IMG/VR virus record: IMGVR_UViG_3300028610_001204
Coordinates: 1 to 21,005 of that record
Length of the DNA stretch: 21,005 nt
Direction: 5' to 3' (one strand)
DNA from: a virus
This document shows positions 1 to 7,620 of this stretch, piece after piece. The notes under the pieces were generated by a model. The model did no database searches and was not told the origin of the DNA. It saw only the letters and a program-made list of their open reading frames with translations. Each line of letters starts with the position of its first letter. Position 1 is the first letter of the stretch. The translations under genes and the position numbers were made by a program.

Positions 1-11
1 GGGAACAGAAC
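1..11. repeat. Terminal direct repeat, left copy
   Basis: GGGAACAGAAC at 1-11 is repeated exactly at 20995-21005, the very end of the window. This is seen directly. It may be the residual overlap of a circular assembly, or a short physical terminal repeat such as a filled-in cohesive end; phages with lambda-like packaging have cohesive ends of about 10-12 nt. Removing one copy gives a 20,994-bp circle. Its place just upstream of the terminase genes fits a cos region, but the sequence alone does not prove cos packaging. Confidence 0.7.
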
Positions 12-25
12 CGCGCTTTTTTTTT
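1..25 (+). terminator. Intrinsic terminator completed across the circular junction (right part)
   Basis: When the ends are joined through the 11-bp overlap, GTGCGG (20990-20995) faces CCGCGC (11-16). They form a 6-bp stem with one G.U pair, a 9-nt loop (GGAACAGAA) and a following run of nine T's (17-25). This is the classic form of a rho-independent terminator. It would end the rightward transcript that leaves the last tail gene at 20954, just before the terminase operon. Neither half is a terminator alone, so the structure also argues that the two ends are adjacent in the phage. Confidence 0.6.
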
Positions 26-55
26 AGTGGCTGGCCGGCCTATAGACGCAGCACA

Positions 56-514
56 ATGGCGATGCAGGCGAAACTCTGGACGGCCAGCGGGATCGCGGTG
101 GAGACCGGATTCACGCACCGGGCCGTTATGCGCGCGCTCGCCAAGTGTCCAGTCGCCGACAAGAAGGGCCGCGCGAATTGTTATTGGCTCCGCGACGCGC
201 TGCCGCTCCTGTACGGCAACGAGTCGCGCGGGATCGATCTCGGCACCCAGCGCGCGCGCCAGCACCGCGAGATGGCGGATAAGCTCGAGATGGAAAACGA
301 CGTCACGCGCGGGGAGCTCGTGCGCGCGTCCGAGATCGCGATGGTATGGGAAACTCTGACAACCGAGCTCCGCCAGCGGCTTATGATGATCCCGGCGCGC
401 GTCGGCGATCTCATTGCGCGCTCGAAACGAAAGACCGATGCCAAAAAAATCATCGAAAAAGAGATCCGCGAAGCTCTCACCGGGCTCTCTCAAAGCCGCG
501 CGGGCGTTCCGTGA
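56..514 (+). CDS. Terminase small subunit, Nu1-like
   Basis: This 152-residue protein is the likely DNA-recognition subunit of the packaging motor. It would bind the packaging site and hand DNA to the large terminase encoded directly downstream. The N-terminal 60 residues look like a winged-helix/Nu1-type domain (LWTASGIAVETGFTHRAVMR, then a conserved tryptophan near YWLRDALPL). The next part is the stretch typical of this family, RARQHREMADKLEMENDVTR (from about residue 64), followed by a helical region. The length is usual for the family. The start is the ATG at 56; a second in-frame ATG lies at 62, and neither has a strong Shine-Dalgarno sequence. The 3' end overlaps the large terminase gene by 77 nt. 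Family assignment is by motif recognition; partner and role follow from family and position. Confidence 0.8.
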   Translation: MAMQAKLWTASGIAVETGFTHRAVMRALAKCPVADKKGRANCYWLRDALPLLYGNESRGIDLGTQRARQHREMADKLEMENDVTRGELVRASEIAMVWETLTTELRQRLMMIPARVGDLIARSKRKTDAKKIIEKEIREALTGLSQSRAGVP

Positions 515-2303
515 CGGCCTGGCGCTCCCGGCGAAGCTGACGATCTCCGCCTGGGCGGATGCGAATCGCGTGCTTTCGCGGATCTCGAGCTCGGAACCGG
601 GTCCGTGGCGCACCGATCGCGTGCCGTATGCGCGCGGGATCATGGACGCGATCGGGGATGAAGATGATCCGAGGCCGGTGATCTGGATGAAATCGAGCCA
701 GGTCGGTGCGACCGAGATTATGTGTAACGTCGCGGGCTATCACATGGACAACGATCCCGCTCCCATGCTCGTGGTACAGGCGACGCTGGACAACGCCGAC
801 GCCTGGAGCAAGGAACGTCTCGCGCCGATGATCGCGGAGTCGCCGTCGCTTCGGGCCGTGGTCTCGGATCTGAAAAGTCGGGATTCGAGCAACACCATCC
901 GTCAGAAGATGTTTCCCGGCGGCGTGATCTCTCTGGTTGCCAGCAACTCGCCGGCGGGCCTTCGGATGCGGCCTATACGGATCCTCCTGGCCGATGATGT
1001 GGACGCCTACCCAGCGAGCGCCGGAAGCGAGGGCGATCCCGTGAAGCTCGCCAGCGCGCGTACAAAGGCGTTTCCGAATCGCGTGATCTTCATGGCGTCG
1101 AAACCGACGATCGCCGGGCTCTCGCGGATCGGCTGGCACTGGGATCGGTCAACGAAAAACCGTTACCGGGTGCCGTGTCCGAAGTGCGGCGAATTCCAGG
1201 CGCTCGCGTGGGGCCAGGTCCGCTACCAGGACGGCGATCCAGAGTCGGCGGCCTATGAGTGCCGCGCGTGCCGCTATCACTGGACGGAAAACGAGCGGAA
1301 AGCCGCGCTCGCCTGGGGCAAGTGGCACGCCGAAAAGCCGAAAGCACGGTATCGGGGATACCATATTTCGGCGCTCTATTCGGTGTGGGAGCCGCTCGCC
1401 GGCGTGGTGGAGCGTTTCATGGAAGCGAAAGATTCGCCGGAGCTCCTGAAAACATGGACAAACGAGGATCTCGGGGAATGTTACGAGCTCGAGACCGAGA
1501 AGATCGAGCCAAACCTTTTGCACGCCACGCACCGCGAGAAATACACGGACGCGCTGCCGGCGGATGTGCTCGTAATCACCGCCGGCGTGGATATCCAGAA
1601 AGATCGGATCGAGCTCGAGATCGTGGCGTGGACCGAGGCGTTCGAGTCCTGGTCTCTCGCCTACCACGTCTTGTGGGGCGACGTGCGTTACCGCCAGGTA
1701 TGGGGGGAGCTCGATGAGGTCTTGCGCGCCGAGTGGTTGACGCCAGGCGGCCAGGCGATGCGGATCACCGCGGCCGGCGTGGACACCGGCGCCTTCACCG
1801 ATGAGGCGTACAAGTTCTGCAAAGGAAAATTCGGCCGGCGCGTCTACGCGCTCAAGGGCGTGTGGGGACAGGGGCCGGTAGTCGCCAACATTTCGCGGCG
1901 GAACCGCTATAAGGTGCTCCTACATTCCATCCACGTTGACCCTTTGAAGGAACGCCTACACGACAGGCTCTCGATCGTGGCGCCTGGTCCGGGGTATTGT
2001 CACTTTCCGAGCGAGTACGCGATCGAGTATTTCGAGCAACTCACCGCGGAGCATCCGGTGATCCGGGTCCATGCCGGCCAGCCGATCATCCGATGGGAAC
2101 GATCGCAACGCCGGAACGAAGCGTTAGACTGTCGGATCTACGCGATGGCGGCTTTGGCGATCTATGATCCCGATCGGCGATGGGGCACACTCCGAAAACG
2201 GTATGCGGAGACCGATACCGAGGATCTCGGCGAGAAGGTAGCCCACGCTCGCCAAAGGCACCGGCATAACCGGCGCAAGGGGTGGGTTCAACGATGGCGC
2301 TGA
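438..2303 (+). CDS. Terminase large subunit, lambda gpA family
   Basis: This is the ATPase/nuclease that cuts concatemers and drives DNA into proheads. Numbered from the ATG at 438 (621 aa), a degenerate Walker A (SSQVGATE, residues 86-93) is followed by a Walker B-like strand (ILLADDVD, 182-189). A CxxC...CxxC pair (C247, C250, C275, C278) resembles the zinc-binding insertion seen in GpA proteins. The C-terminal RNase-H-like nuclease has acidic residues in AGVDIQ (D385) and AGVDTGAF (D449). I chose the ATG at 438 over an upstream in-frame TTG at 414 because the TTG has no ribosome site. The gene overlaps the small terminase at its 5' end and the connector gene at its 3' end, as expected for translational coupling in a packaging operon. 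Confidence 0.93.
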   Translation: MPKKSSKKRSAKLSPGSLKAARAFRDGLALPAKLTISAWADANRVLSRISSSEPGPWRTDRVPYARGIMDAIGDEDDPRPVIWMKSSQVGATEIMCNVAGYHMDNDPAPMLVVQATLDNADAWSKERLAPMIAESPSLRAVVSDLKSRDSSNTIRQKMFPGGVISLVASNSPAGLRMRPIRILLADDVDAYPASAGSEGDPVKLASARTKAFPNRVIFMASKPTIAGLSRIGWHWDRSTKNRYRVPCPKCGEFQALAWGQVRYQDGDPESAAYECRACRYHWTENERKAALAWGKWHAEKPKARYRGYHISALYSVWEPLAGVVERFMEAKDSPELLKTWTNEDLGECYELETEKIEPNLLHATHREKYTDALPADVLVITAGVDIQKDRIELEIVAWTEAFESWSLAYHVLWGDVRYRQVWGELDEVLRAEWLTPGGQAMRITAAGVDTGAFTDEAYKFCKGKFGRRVYALKGVWGQGPVVANISRRNRYKVLLHSIHVDPLKERLHDRLSIVAPGPGYCHFPSEYAIEYFEQLTAEHPVIRVHAGQPIIRWERSQRRNEALDCRIYAMAALAIYDPDRRWGTLRKRYAETDTEDLGEKVAHARQRHRHNRRKGWVQRWR

Positions 2304-2854
2304 CGATACCGACACGCGAACCGCGGACGTTCCGCCAGGGCGAGCTCGTCCAGTGGACGCGCGATCTCACCGATTTTCCAGCATCCGCGTGGACGCTGAT
2401 CTATACGTTCCGATCAACCTCCCACGCTTTCACCGTGACGGCCACCGCGGACGGCGACACCCACGCCGCCGCGATCGCCGCGGCCGTGTCGGCGGATATC
2501 CCGGCCGCCGATTATTCCTGGCAAGCGATCGCCGACGACGGCGTGCTCGATTTCAAACAACTGGGCGCGGGATTTCTGACGGTCGAAAAGGATCTGGCGC
2601 TCGCCGACGATGGATTCGAGACGCGCACCTTCGCGCGCCGGATGCTCGATGCGATCGAAGCGCGCCTCGAGGGCACCGCGGATCGCGACGATATAAGCTA
2701 TTCCACCGAGGGCCTGAGCGTCTCGCGCTACTCGCCTGAGCAACTCGAGGAACGCCGCCGCCATTATCGCGCGCTCGTGGTGCAGGAAGAACGCACCGCC
2801 GCCGCCGCGCGCGGGGACTTCCACGACGGCCGTATATTCACGAGGCTTCCATGA
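2294..2854 (+). CDS. Head-tail connector, gpW-like with N-terminal beta domain
   Basis: This 186-residue protein sits between terminase and portal, where lambda-like phages encode gpW. Lambda gpW is only 68 residues; here an extra N-terminal half (to about residue 105) looks beta-rich (SAWTLIYTFRSTSHAFTVTA). The C-terminal half carries the gpW-like pattern: RRMLDAIEARLEG, then ISYSTEGLSVSRYSPEQLEE and a last helix with RRRHYRALV. It probably plugs the portal and prepares the head for tail attachment. I chose the ATG at 2294 because AAGGGG (2277-2282) lies 11 nt upstream; an in-frame GTG at 2282 falls on that ribosome site. It overlaps terminase by 10 nt and the portal by 4 nt. The connector role rests on position and pattern. 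Confidence 0.68.
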   Translation: MALTIPTREPRTFRQGELVQWTRDLTDFPASAWTLIYTFRSTSHAFTVTATADGDTHAAAIAAAVSADIPAADYSWQAIADDGVLDFKQLGAGFLTVEKDLALADDGFETRTFARRMLDAIEARLEGTADRDDISYSTEGLSVSRYSPEQLEERRRHYRALVVQEERTAAAARGDFHDGRIFTRLP

Positions 2855-4359
2855 AAAATCCGTTTCGGCGAAAAAAGAAAACGGCGCCGGCGCCGTTCTC
2901 CCGTTTGCCATTGCGCCGCCGCGTCCAGCGCGCGTTCGCCGCCGCCTTGCCGAGCCTGTTTCGGGCCTCCTGGGCGACGCACGGCACCGATATCAACTCC
3001 GAGATATTCTGGCACCTGGATCCGCTCCGCGCGCGCTCGCGGGACTTGGCGAAAAACGATCCGTATTTCAAGCGATACCTGCAACTCGTGAAGCAGAATC
3101 TCGTCGGGCCGCGCGGCGTCGGCTTTCAATCGCGCGCAAAGGATCCCGATGGGACACTCGACAAGAACGCCAACGAATTGATCGAGCGCGCCTGGGCGGA
3201 GTGGTCGAAGGCGGGCGAGTTCGATGTGACCGGCCGCCTTTCCCGCGCGGTCGCCGAGCAGTCCGCCGGCGTGGGCCTCGCCCGTGACGGGGAATTTCTC
3301 TGGCGGATCATTCGCGGCTTTCCGCACAACCGTTTCAATTATGCCGTCCAGGTGCTCGAGCCCGAGCGGCTCGATATCAAGAAAAACGAAGCCAACGATC
3401 CGATCTCGGGGAACCGCGTCGTGATGGGCGTCGAGCTCGACGAGCTCGCCAGGCCGATCGCGTACCATCTACTCGGCACGCCAACGAACACCACCTTGCC
3501 GGGGAGCCTGGACACCTTGCGATCGGGGGATCACCTGGTCGTGCCGGCCGGCGATATCATCCACGGGTATGCAACCGAGTGGCCGGAACAGTTGAGGGGG
3601 ATCCCGTGGGGGCACGCCGCGATGGCGCCGCTCAACGATCTCGGCGGCTATCGCGAGGCCGCCCTGGTCAACGCGCGCGTAGGCGCCGGCAAGCTGGGAT
3701 TCTGGAAAACACCGAGCGGCGAAGGCGGGCCGGCGGATGAAGTCACCGCGGACGGCGCCGTGCTCCAGGACGCCGAGCCCGGCGAACAGCGCGTGGTGCC
3801 GGCGGACTGGGAATTCGAGAAGTGGGATCCCACCTATCCACTCGGCGAATTTTCCGAATTCAACAAACACCTACTCCGCGGCGCCGCCGCCGGGCTCAAT
3901 GTGTTTTATCCGATGCTGGGGCAGGATATCGAAAACGTGAACCTCTCGAGCATCCGCGGCGGGCTCCAGGACGATCGCGAGGGGTGGATGATCCAGCAGC
4001 AGGCTTTCATCGACGCCATTTACCGGCGCCTTTTCCCGGATTGGTTGATCTGGTCGCTCACGATGGGCAAGATCGGGACGCTGCCGATCGCCGGGTTCGA
4101 GAAGTTCAACGCACCGGCCTTCCAGGCGCGGCGGTGGAAGTCGCCCGATCCGGTGAAGGACAGCCAGGCGAATTCGATCGACTGGGGACTGCGGACGCGA
4201 TCACTCCGCGAGATTATCCAGGAGTCGGGCCGCGACCCAGACGAGGTATTCGAGGAAATCGCGCGCGACAAGGCAAAGCTCGATGAGCTCGGGATCGCGC
4301 CGACGCTACCGGGCGGGATACAATTCGACACAACAGAGACGGATACCGAGGTCGCTTGA
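2851..4359 (+). CDS. Portal protein, lambda gpB family
   Basis: This 502-residue protein should form the dodecameric ring at the prohead vertex through which DNA enters. Family features are visible: a basic N-terminus (MKNPFRRKKK), the RARSRDLAKNDPYFKRYLQL helix region, NLVGPRGVGFQ, the wing/stem segment with DGEFLWRIIRGF, QVLEPERLD, a GVELDELARPIAYHL strand, then VPAGDIIHGY and a GQDIENVNLSSIRGGL region near the crown. Length fits the lambda-type portal class. The ATG at 2851 overlaps the upstream stop (ATGA), and CGAGG ends 5 nt before it. The next gene, a protease/capsid fusion, starts 4 nt after its stop. Portal and capsid are adjacent with no separate protease gene between them. Confidence 0.93.
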   Translation: MKNPFRRKKKTAPAPFSRLPLRRRVQRAFAAALPSLFRASWATHGTDINSEIFWHLDPLRARSRDLAKNDPYFKRYLQLVKQNLVGPRGVGFQSRAKDPDGTLDKNANELIERAWAEWSKAGEFDVTGRLSRAVAEQSAGVGLARDGEFLWRIIRGFPHNRFNYAVQVLEPERLDIKKNEANDPISGNRVVMGVELDELARPIAYHLLGTPTNTTLPGSLDTLRSGDHLVVPAGDIIHGYATEWPEQLRGIPWGHAAMAPLNDLGGYREAALVNARVGAGKLGFWKTPSGEGGPADEVTADGAVLQDAEPGEQRVVPADWEFEKWDPTYPLGEFSEFNKHLLRGAAAGLNVFYPMLGQDIENVNLSSIRGGLQDDREGWMIQQQAFIDAIYRRLFPDWLIWSLTMGKIGTLPIAGFEKFNAPAFQARRWKSPDPVKDSQANSIDWGLRTRSLREIIQESGRDPDEVFEEIARDKAKLDELGIAPTLPGGIQFDTTETDTEVA

Positions 4360-4363
4360 ACCG

Positions 4364-6313
4364 ATGAAAACAGAAACCCGTGAAAATCTCGGCTACCTCC
4401 AGCGCAACGCGGAACTGATCGCGGCAAGCGTTAACGTGGACGCGCGCACGGTGGAAGTGTCTTTTTCCAGCGAGCTCCCGGTATTGCGCCGGGGGTTTTT
4501 TACTGACGATTTCAACGAAGTTTTAGACCACGCTCCTGAGTCGATCCGCCTTGGCAGGCTTAACGACGGCGCGAGCGTGCTCGAGAATCACGATCGGGCG
4601 TTGCGCCTGGGCGTGGTGGAGGTCGCTTCGATAGACTCCGATCGGCGTGGGCGCGCCGTGGTCCGGCTCGGAAAGGGCCGGCGAGCGAAAGAAGCGTTGA
4701 TCGATATCGCGGACGGCATCCTCACCAAAACATCGGTGGGCTATGTAATCCACGAGGCCGATCTGACCAAGGCCGAAACGAAAGGCGAACCGGACACGCT
4801 TCGGGCGACCGATTGGGAACCACACGAGATCTCTTTTGTGAGTGTGGCCGCCGATCCGTCCGTGGGCGTCGGCCGCGGCGCCGTCGATATTCCTACCGTG
4901 ATCCACTATCGAGGATTCGATCCGATGAAAGACAAACCAAGCGACGCTCCCGCACCCGCGGACGTGATCGACATTACCGCCGCCGCCGCGGACAAGCTCC
5001 GCCAGGGCGAGCGCGCGCGTATTGCCGATATTCAGGCGACGGCGAAGCCGTGGCAACATATCCCCGATCTCGTGCTCGAGGCCGAGCGGGCGATCAACGA
5101 AGGGCATACCGTGGATCAGTTCCGCGCGAATATCATGCCGCTCCTGCAAAGCCTGAAGCCGGACGCGCTCGCGCCGCGGCTCCCGGACGACAACCCGCGC
5201 ACGTTGCTCGGAATGTCGGACGGACAGGCGCAAAGTTACTCCGTGATCAAAGCGATCCGCGCGTTGATGTGCATTCGCGGTCTCGACACGCAAGGCGATC
5301 CACGCAAGATCGCGCCGTTCGAGATCGAGTGTTCCAACGCCGTCGCCGATGAGCTCGGGATCGAGGCGAAAGGGATCCTGATCCCGTATGACGTGCAACA
5401 GCGTACAAGCTGGGGCGTGGATCCGGGGATCCTCCAGCGCGCCCACGAGCTCGGGATGCTCTCCCGGACGCCGCCGATGGGCGTCGCCACAACCGGCACC
5501 GTGGCCGGCGCGCTCAAGGGAACCGAGCTCCTGGCGTCGGCGTTCATCGAGGCGTTGCGGGCGCAGTCCGTGGCGCTCCGCGTGGGCGCCGTGCCGCTGC
5601 CGGGCCTGGTGGGGGATGTGGATATCCCGAAGCAGACCGGGCTCGCCACGTTCTTGTGGGTCGATGAAGATGTGGACGGCACCGACACCGAGGTCGATAT
5701 CGGGACCATCAATCTGGCGCCGAAAACGATTGCCGGGCCTGTCCCGATCACCCGCAAGCTCTTGAAGCAATCCACGCCGGCGGTTGAGCAGATCGTGAGA
5801 AACGATCTCGTGCTCGGCGCTGCCGAGATCATCGACGTGGGGATCTTGAATGGCTCGGGCGCGGCCGGCCAGCCGCAAGGGATCATCGGAACGACGGGCG
5901 TTAACACCGTCGCGATCGCCGATGTGGTGACGCCGTTCGTTCCGACGTTTGCGGAATGGGTCGCGTTCGAGACGGCGGTCGGTGACGACAACGCGCTCCG
6001 CGATGGCGCCGTGTATCTGTCCACCTGGGGCGTCATGGGCGGGTCGAAAATCCTGGCGAAAGATGCCGGATCGGGCCAGTTCGTTTTCCAGAACGGCGAG
6101 ATCAACGGCTACAACGCTTTCGCGACCAGCCAGATGCCGACCGATCGGCAACTGTTCGGCGCGTTCTCGCAAGTGCTCCTGGGAATGTGGGGCGTGCTCG
6201 ATATCAACGTGGACGTGGCGACCAAGGCCGCGAGCGGTGGTATCGTGCTCCGCGCGTTTCAGGACGTGGACGTGGGCGTCCGGCACGCGGAAGCCTTTTG
6301 CGTTGACGTGTAA
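4364..6313 (+). CDS. Prohead protease / major capsid protein fusion (HK97 fold)
   Basis: This 649-residue protein joins two functions that many phages encode separately. Residues 1 to about 185 look like an HK97-type S78/U35 prohead protease: the His motif LENHD gives H76, and the Ser motif KTSVGY gives S124, followed by WEPHEISFVSVAADPSVGV. A linker/scaffold-like region (about 188-300, rich in Ala, Asp and Lys) follows. The C-terminal half is an HK97-fold capsid, with KQTGLATFLWVDED, PKTIAGPVPITRKLLKQST, QPQGIIG and a C-terminal VGVRHAEAFCVDV. Protease/capsid fusions are a known arrangement. I chose the ATG at 4364, 4 nt after the portal stop; an upstream in-frame ATG at 4283 would add 27 unlikely residues inside the portal gene. 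An internal ATG at 4925 with its own ribosome site lies at the domain boundary. Confidence 0.93.
   Translation: MKTETRENLGYLQRNAELIAASVNVDARTVEVSFSSELPVLRRGFFTDDFNEVLDHAPESIRLGRLNDGASVLENHDRALRLGVVEVASIDSDRRGRAVVRLGKGRRAKEALIDIADGILTKTSVGYVIHEADLTKAETKGEPDTLRATDWEPHEISFVSVAADPSVGVGRGAVDIPTVIHYRGFDPMKDKPSDAPAPADVIDITAAAADKLRQGERARIADIQATAKPWQHIPDLVLEAERAINEGHTVDQFRANIMPLLQSLKPDALAPRLPDDNPRTLLGMSDGQAQSYSVIKAIRALMCIRGLDTQGDPRKIAPFEIECSNAVADELGIEAKGILIPYDVQQRTSWGVDPGILQRAHELGMLSRTPPMGVATTGTVAGALKGTELLASAFIEALRAQSVALRVGAVPLPGLVGDVDIPKQTGLATFLWVDEDVDGTDTEVDIGTINLAPKTIAGPVPITRKLLKQSTPAVEQIVRNDLVLGAAEIIDVGILNGSGAAGQPQGIIGTTGVNTVAIADVVTPFVPTFAEWVAFETAVGDDNALRDGAVYLSTWGVMGGSKILAKDAGSGQFVFQNGEINGYNAFATSQMPTDRQLFGAFSQVLLGMWGVLDINVDVATKAASGGIVLRAFQDVDVGVRHAEAFCVDV
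4911..4927 (+). promoter_or_regulatory. Possible internal ribosome site and start inside the protease/capsid gene
   Basis: GAGGA (4911-4915) precedes an in-frame ATG at 4925, with about 9-10 nt between them. The ATG falls after the protease consensus ends and before the scaffold-like region. Initiation here would give a 462-residue scaffold-plus-capsid protein without the protease. That would let capsid be made in large excess over the full fusion. The signal is visible; its use is inferred. Confidence 0.4.
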
Positions 6314-6337
6314 ACGGTGGTGATGTCCACCAAAACC

Positions 6338-6367
6338 GCCGGCGGCCTGGTCGCAGGGGCCGCCGGC
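6338..6367 (+). terminator. Strong stem-loop just downstream of the capsid gene
   Basis: GCCGGCGGCC (6338-6347) and GGCCGCCGGC (6358-6367) are perfect 10-bp complements, all G-C, around a 10-nt loop. The element begins 25 nt after the capsid stop and is followed by AAAGGGGA, the ribosome site of the next gene. There is no T tract, so a complete intrinsic terminator is unlikely. A partial terminator, a pausing site, or a 3' stabiliser or processing site for the capsid message would fit its place after the most heavily expressed gene. Confidence 0.55.
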
Positions 6368-6385
6368 AACTCAAAGGGGAAAGCG

Positions 6386-6538
6386 ATGAGAATTACACTT
6401 TTACGGGGGAAGGTCGTGAACGGGGAAACCCACAAGGCCGGCAAAACCCTCGAGACCGAGGATCGCGCCGCGCGACACCTGATCGCCACCAACGCCGCGA
6501 AGCCGGCCGGGGCAAAGAAGGAAACCGCCGAGAAATGA
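6386..6538 (+). CDS. Small head-region protein, unknown function
   Basis: This is a 50-residue protein directly after the capsid gene. I chose the ATG at 6386 because AAAGGGGA ends 5 nt before it; in-frame GTG/ATG codons at 6317-6323 have no ribosome site, and starting there would translate through the stem-loop at 6338-6367. The protein has an N-terminal beta-like strand (MRITLLRGKVVNGE), then HKAGKTLETEDRAARHLIA and a Lys/Ala-rich tail. The pattern 'xNGxxxxAGxxxExxxxxxxxLI' recurs in the next gene, so the two may be old tandem duplicates. Small proteins of this type are common between capsid and head-completion genes in phages, but I cannot name a function. The stop overlaps the next start (ATGA). 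Confidence 0.68.
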   Translation: MRITLLRGKVVNGETHKAGKTLETEDRAARHLIATNAAKPAGAKKETAEK

Positions 6539-6741
6539 GCAGCGACACGCGCACCTGTCGAGTGCTCACCCATTGCACGATCAACGGCCGGCCGTATATC
6601 GCCGGCGAGCGCGTGGAGCTCACCGAGCCGCAACTAAGTTTTCTGCTCGAGCACCGGCACGTTGCGCTCCTGGCCGAAGCGCCGCGCGCCAAGCCGGGGA
6701 AGAAAAAGCGGGGGGAGGGGGAGAGTGGGGCGCCCGTTTGA
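6535..6741 (+). CDS. Small head-region protein, possible paralogue of its upstream neighbour
   Basis: This is a 68-residue protein whose ATG overlaps the previous stop (ATGA); GAAGGA lies about 11 nt upstream. After a short N-terminus it has CTINGRPYIAGERVELTEPQ, then LSFLLEHRHVALLAEA. The 'NGxxYxAGxxVEL...L' spacing matches the upstream 50-residue protein and suggests a small beta fold. The C-terminus is basic (RAKPGKKKRG). Its last bases (GGGGGAGGGG) double as the ribosome site of the next gene, which begins 17 nt before this one stops. A head decoration or completion role is possible from position only. Confidence 0.68.
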   Translation: MSSDTRTCRVLTHCTINGRPYIAGERVELTEPQLSFLLEHRHVALLAEAPRAKPGKKKRGEGESGAPV

Positions 6742-7015
6742 CGCCGGGCAGGACTTGGCCGCCATTGCGCGCGATCACGATCAGGCGCGCATAGGCGGCC
6801 GCGCTTTTTTCGGGATCTTCCAGGATGAATCCGACGATGGCGGCGCGCTCGGCGGGCCGACATTCGTCACCGCCGCGATCAATATCTTCGATGAGGATAT
6901 CGATCGCGAGGTCACGCAGGCGACCACGATCACGATCCGCGGCGTGGACTACCTGATCGACGGGCGCAAGCCGGACGGCCGCGGCTCGATCAAGCTGATA
7001 CTGACGCCGCCATGA
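6725..7015 (+). CDS. Head-tail joining protein, FII-like
   Basis: This protein of about 96 residues probably forms the ring that links the connector to the tail. The start is a GTG at 6725 preceded by GGAGG (6714-6718) at 6-nt spacing; the longer frame from 6662 would add a basic segment that is a frame shadow of the upstream gene. The pattern is typical of FII-like/head-tail joining proteins of 80-110 residues: a central strand FFGIFQDESDDG, then ATTITIRGVDYLIDGRKPDG and a last strand SIKLILTPP. The core 'G..Y.I....PDG.G...L.L' matches this family from memory. It lies between the head genes and the gpZ-like gene, as expected, and its stop overlaps the next start (ATGA). Confidence 0.7.
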   Translation: MGRPFDAGQDLAAIARDHDQARIGGRAFFGIFQDESDDGGALGGPTFVTAAINIFDEDIDREVTQATTITIRGVDYLIDGRKPDGRGSIKLILTPP

Positions 7016-7605
7016 CGATCGGCGTCACCGTCTCGCCTTCGGAGCTCGCCGGCGTCGGCCGGTGGTTCGGCGAGCTCGACAAGGCGCAAGCGCGCGCGAA
7101 CCGCCGCGCGCTCACCAAGGCCGGCAAGAAGGCCGCGAGCCTTTCCATCAAGGAAATATCGGCGCGCGTCGGCGTGAAGCAAAAGACGCTCCGGCGCCGG
7201 CTTAAGAATTTCTCACCGCCGCGGGTCAATCTCGGCTCCGGCGATTTCACGCGGATATGGTTGGGGCTCAAGGCCGGGATTACGCCAACGGCGGATCCGT
7301 CGATCCTTCGCAAGTGGGCGCCGACGTTTCGCGCTAAGATGAAAAGCGGCAAGGTGCTCGACGTGAAGCGCCGGCCAAACCCGAAACACCGCACCGGGCG
7401 CTCGAGTCATTCGGATCCGTCGCCGGCGGGGAAGCGCAATCCCGATCGCCACGAGCTCCCGATCGATGCGGCGACGCAAATACTCGAGCGCCGCCAGATG
7501 GAACCGATTATATTCAAGCACGCTCGACACGCCGCGACAGTAATTTATCCGGCGGAATTTCGCCGTTTGCTCGAGCTCAACGCACGGCGCGCCGCGAGGC
7601 GTTAA
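7012..7605 (+). CDS. Tail completion protein, minor tail protein Z-like
   Basis: This 197-residue protein resembles lambda gpZ and related proteins that finish the top of the tail for head joining. The N-terminal pattern is characteristic: RALTKAGKKAASLSIKEISA, then VGVKQKTLRRRL followed by TRIWLGLKAGI. The protein is very basic, with many Arg and Lys in the middle (about 115-145). It usually follows the FII-like gene, as here. The ATG at 7012 overlaps the previous stop by 4 nt. A 15-nt gap with GAGGA then leads to the tail tube gene. The Z assignment rests on the N-terminal two thirds. Confidence 0.8.
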   Translation: MTIGVTVSPSELAGVGRWFGELDKAQARANRRALTKAGKKAASLSIKEISARVGVKQKTLRRRLKNFSPPRVNLGSGDFTRIWLGLKAGITPTADPSILRKWAPTFRAKMKSGKVLDVKRRPNPKHRTGRSSHSDPSPAGKRNPDRHELPIDAATQILERRQMEPIIFKHARHAATVIYPAEFRRLLELNARRAARR

Positions 7606-7620
7606 ACAGAGGACCGAAAA

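Noticed and set aside
477-1139. 220-codon minus-strand frame opposite the large terminase
   Set aside because: Composition (very high Arg, His, Pro) and complete overlap with motif-bearing terminase sequence mark it as a shadow.
2282-2293. GTG at 2282 as the start of the connector gene
   Set aside because: It overlaps the AAGGGG ribosome site that serves the ATG at 2294 and would leave no ribosome site of its own.
4523-6286. 587-codon open frame on the minus strand opposite the capsid gene
   Set aside because: It is Arg/His-rich with repeated low-quality composition typical of the antisense frame of a GC-rich gene, has no ribosome site, and lies fully opposite a clear protease/capsid fusion.
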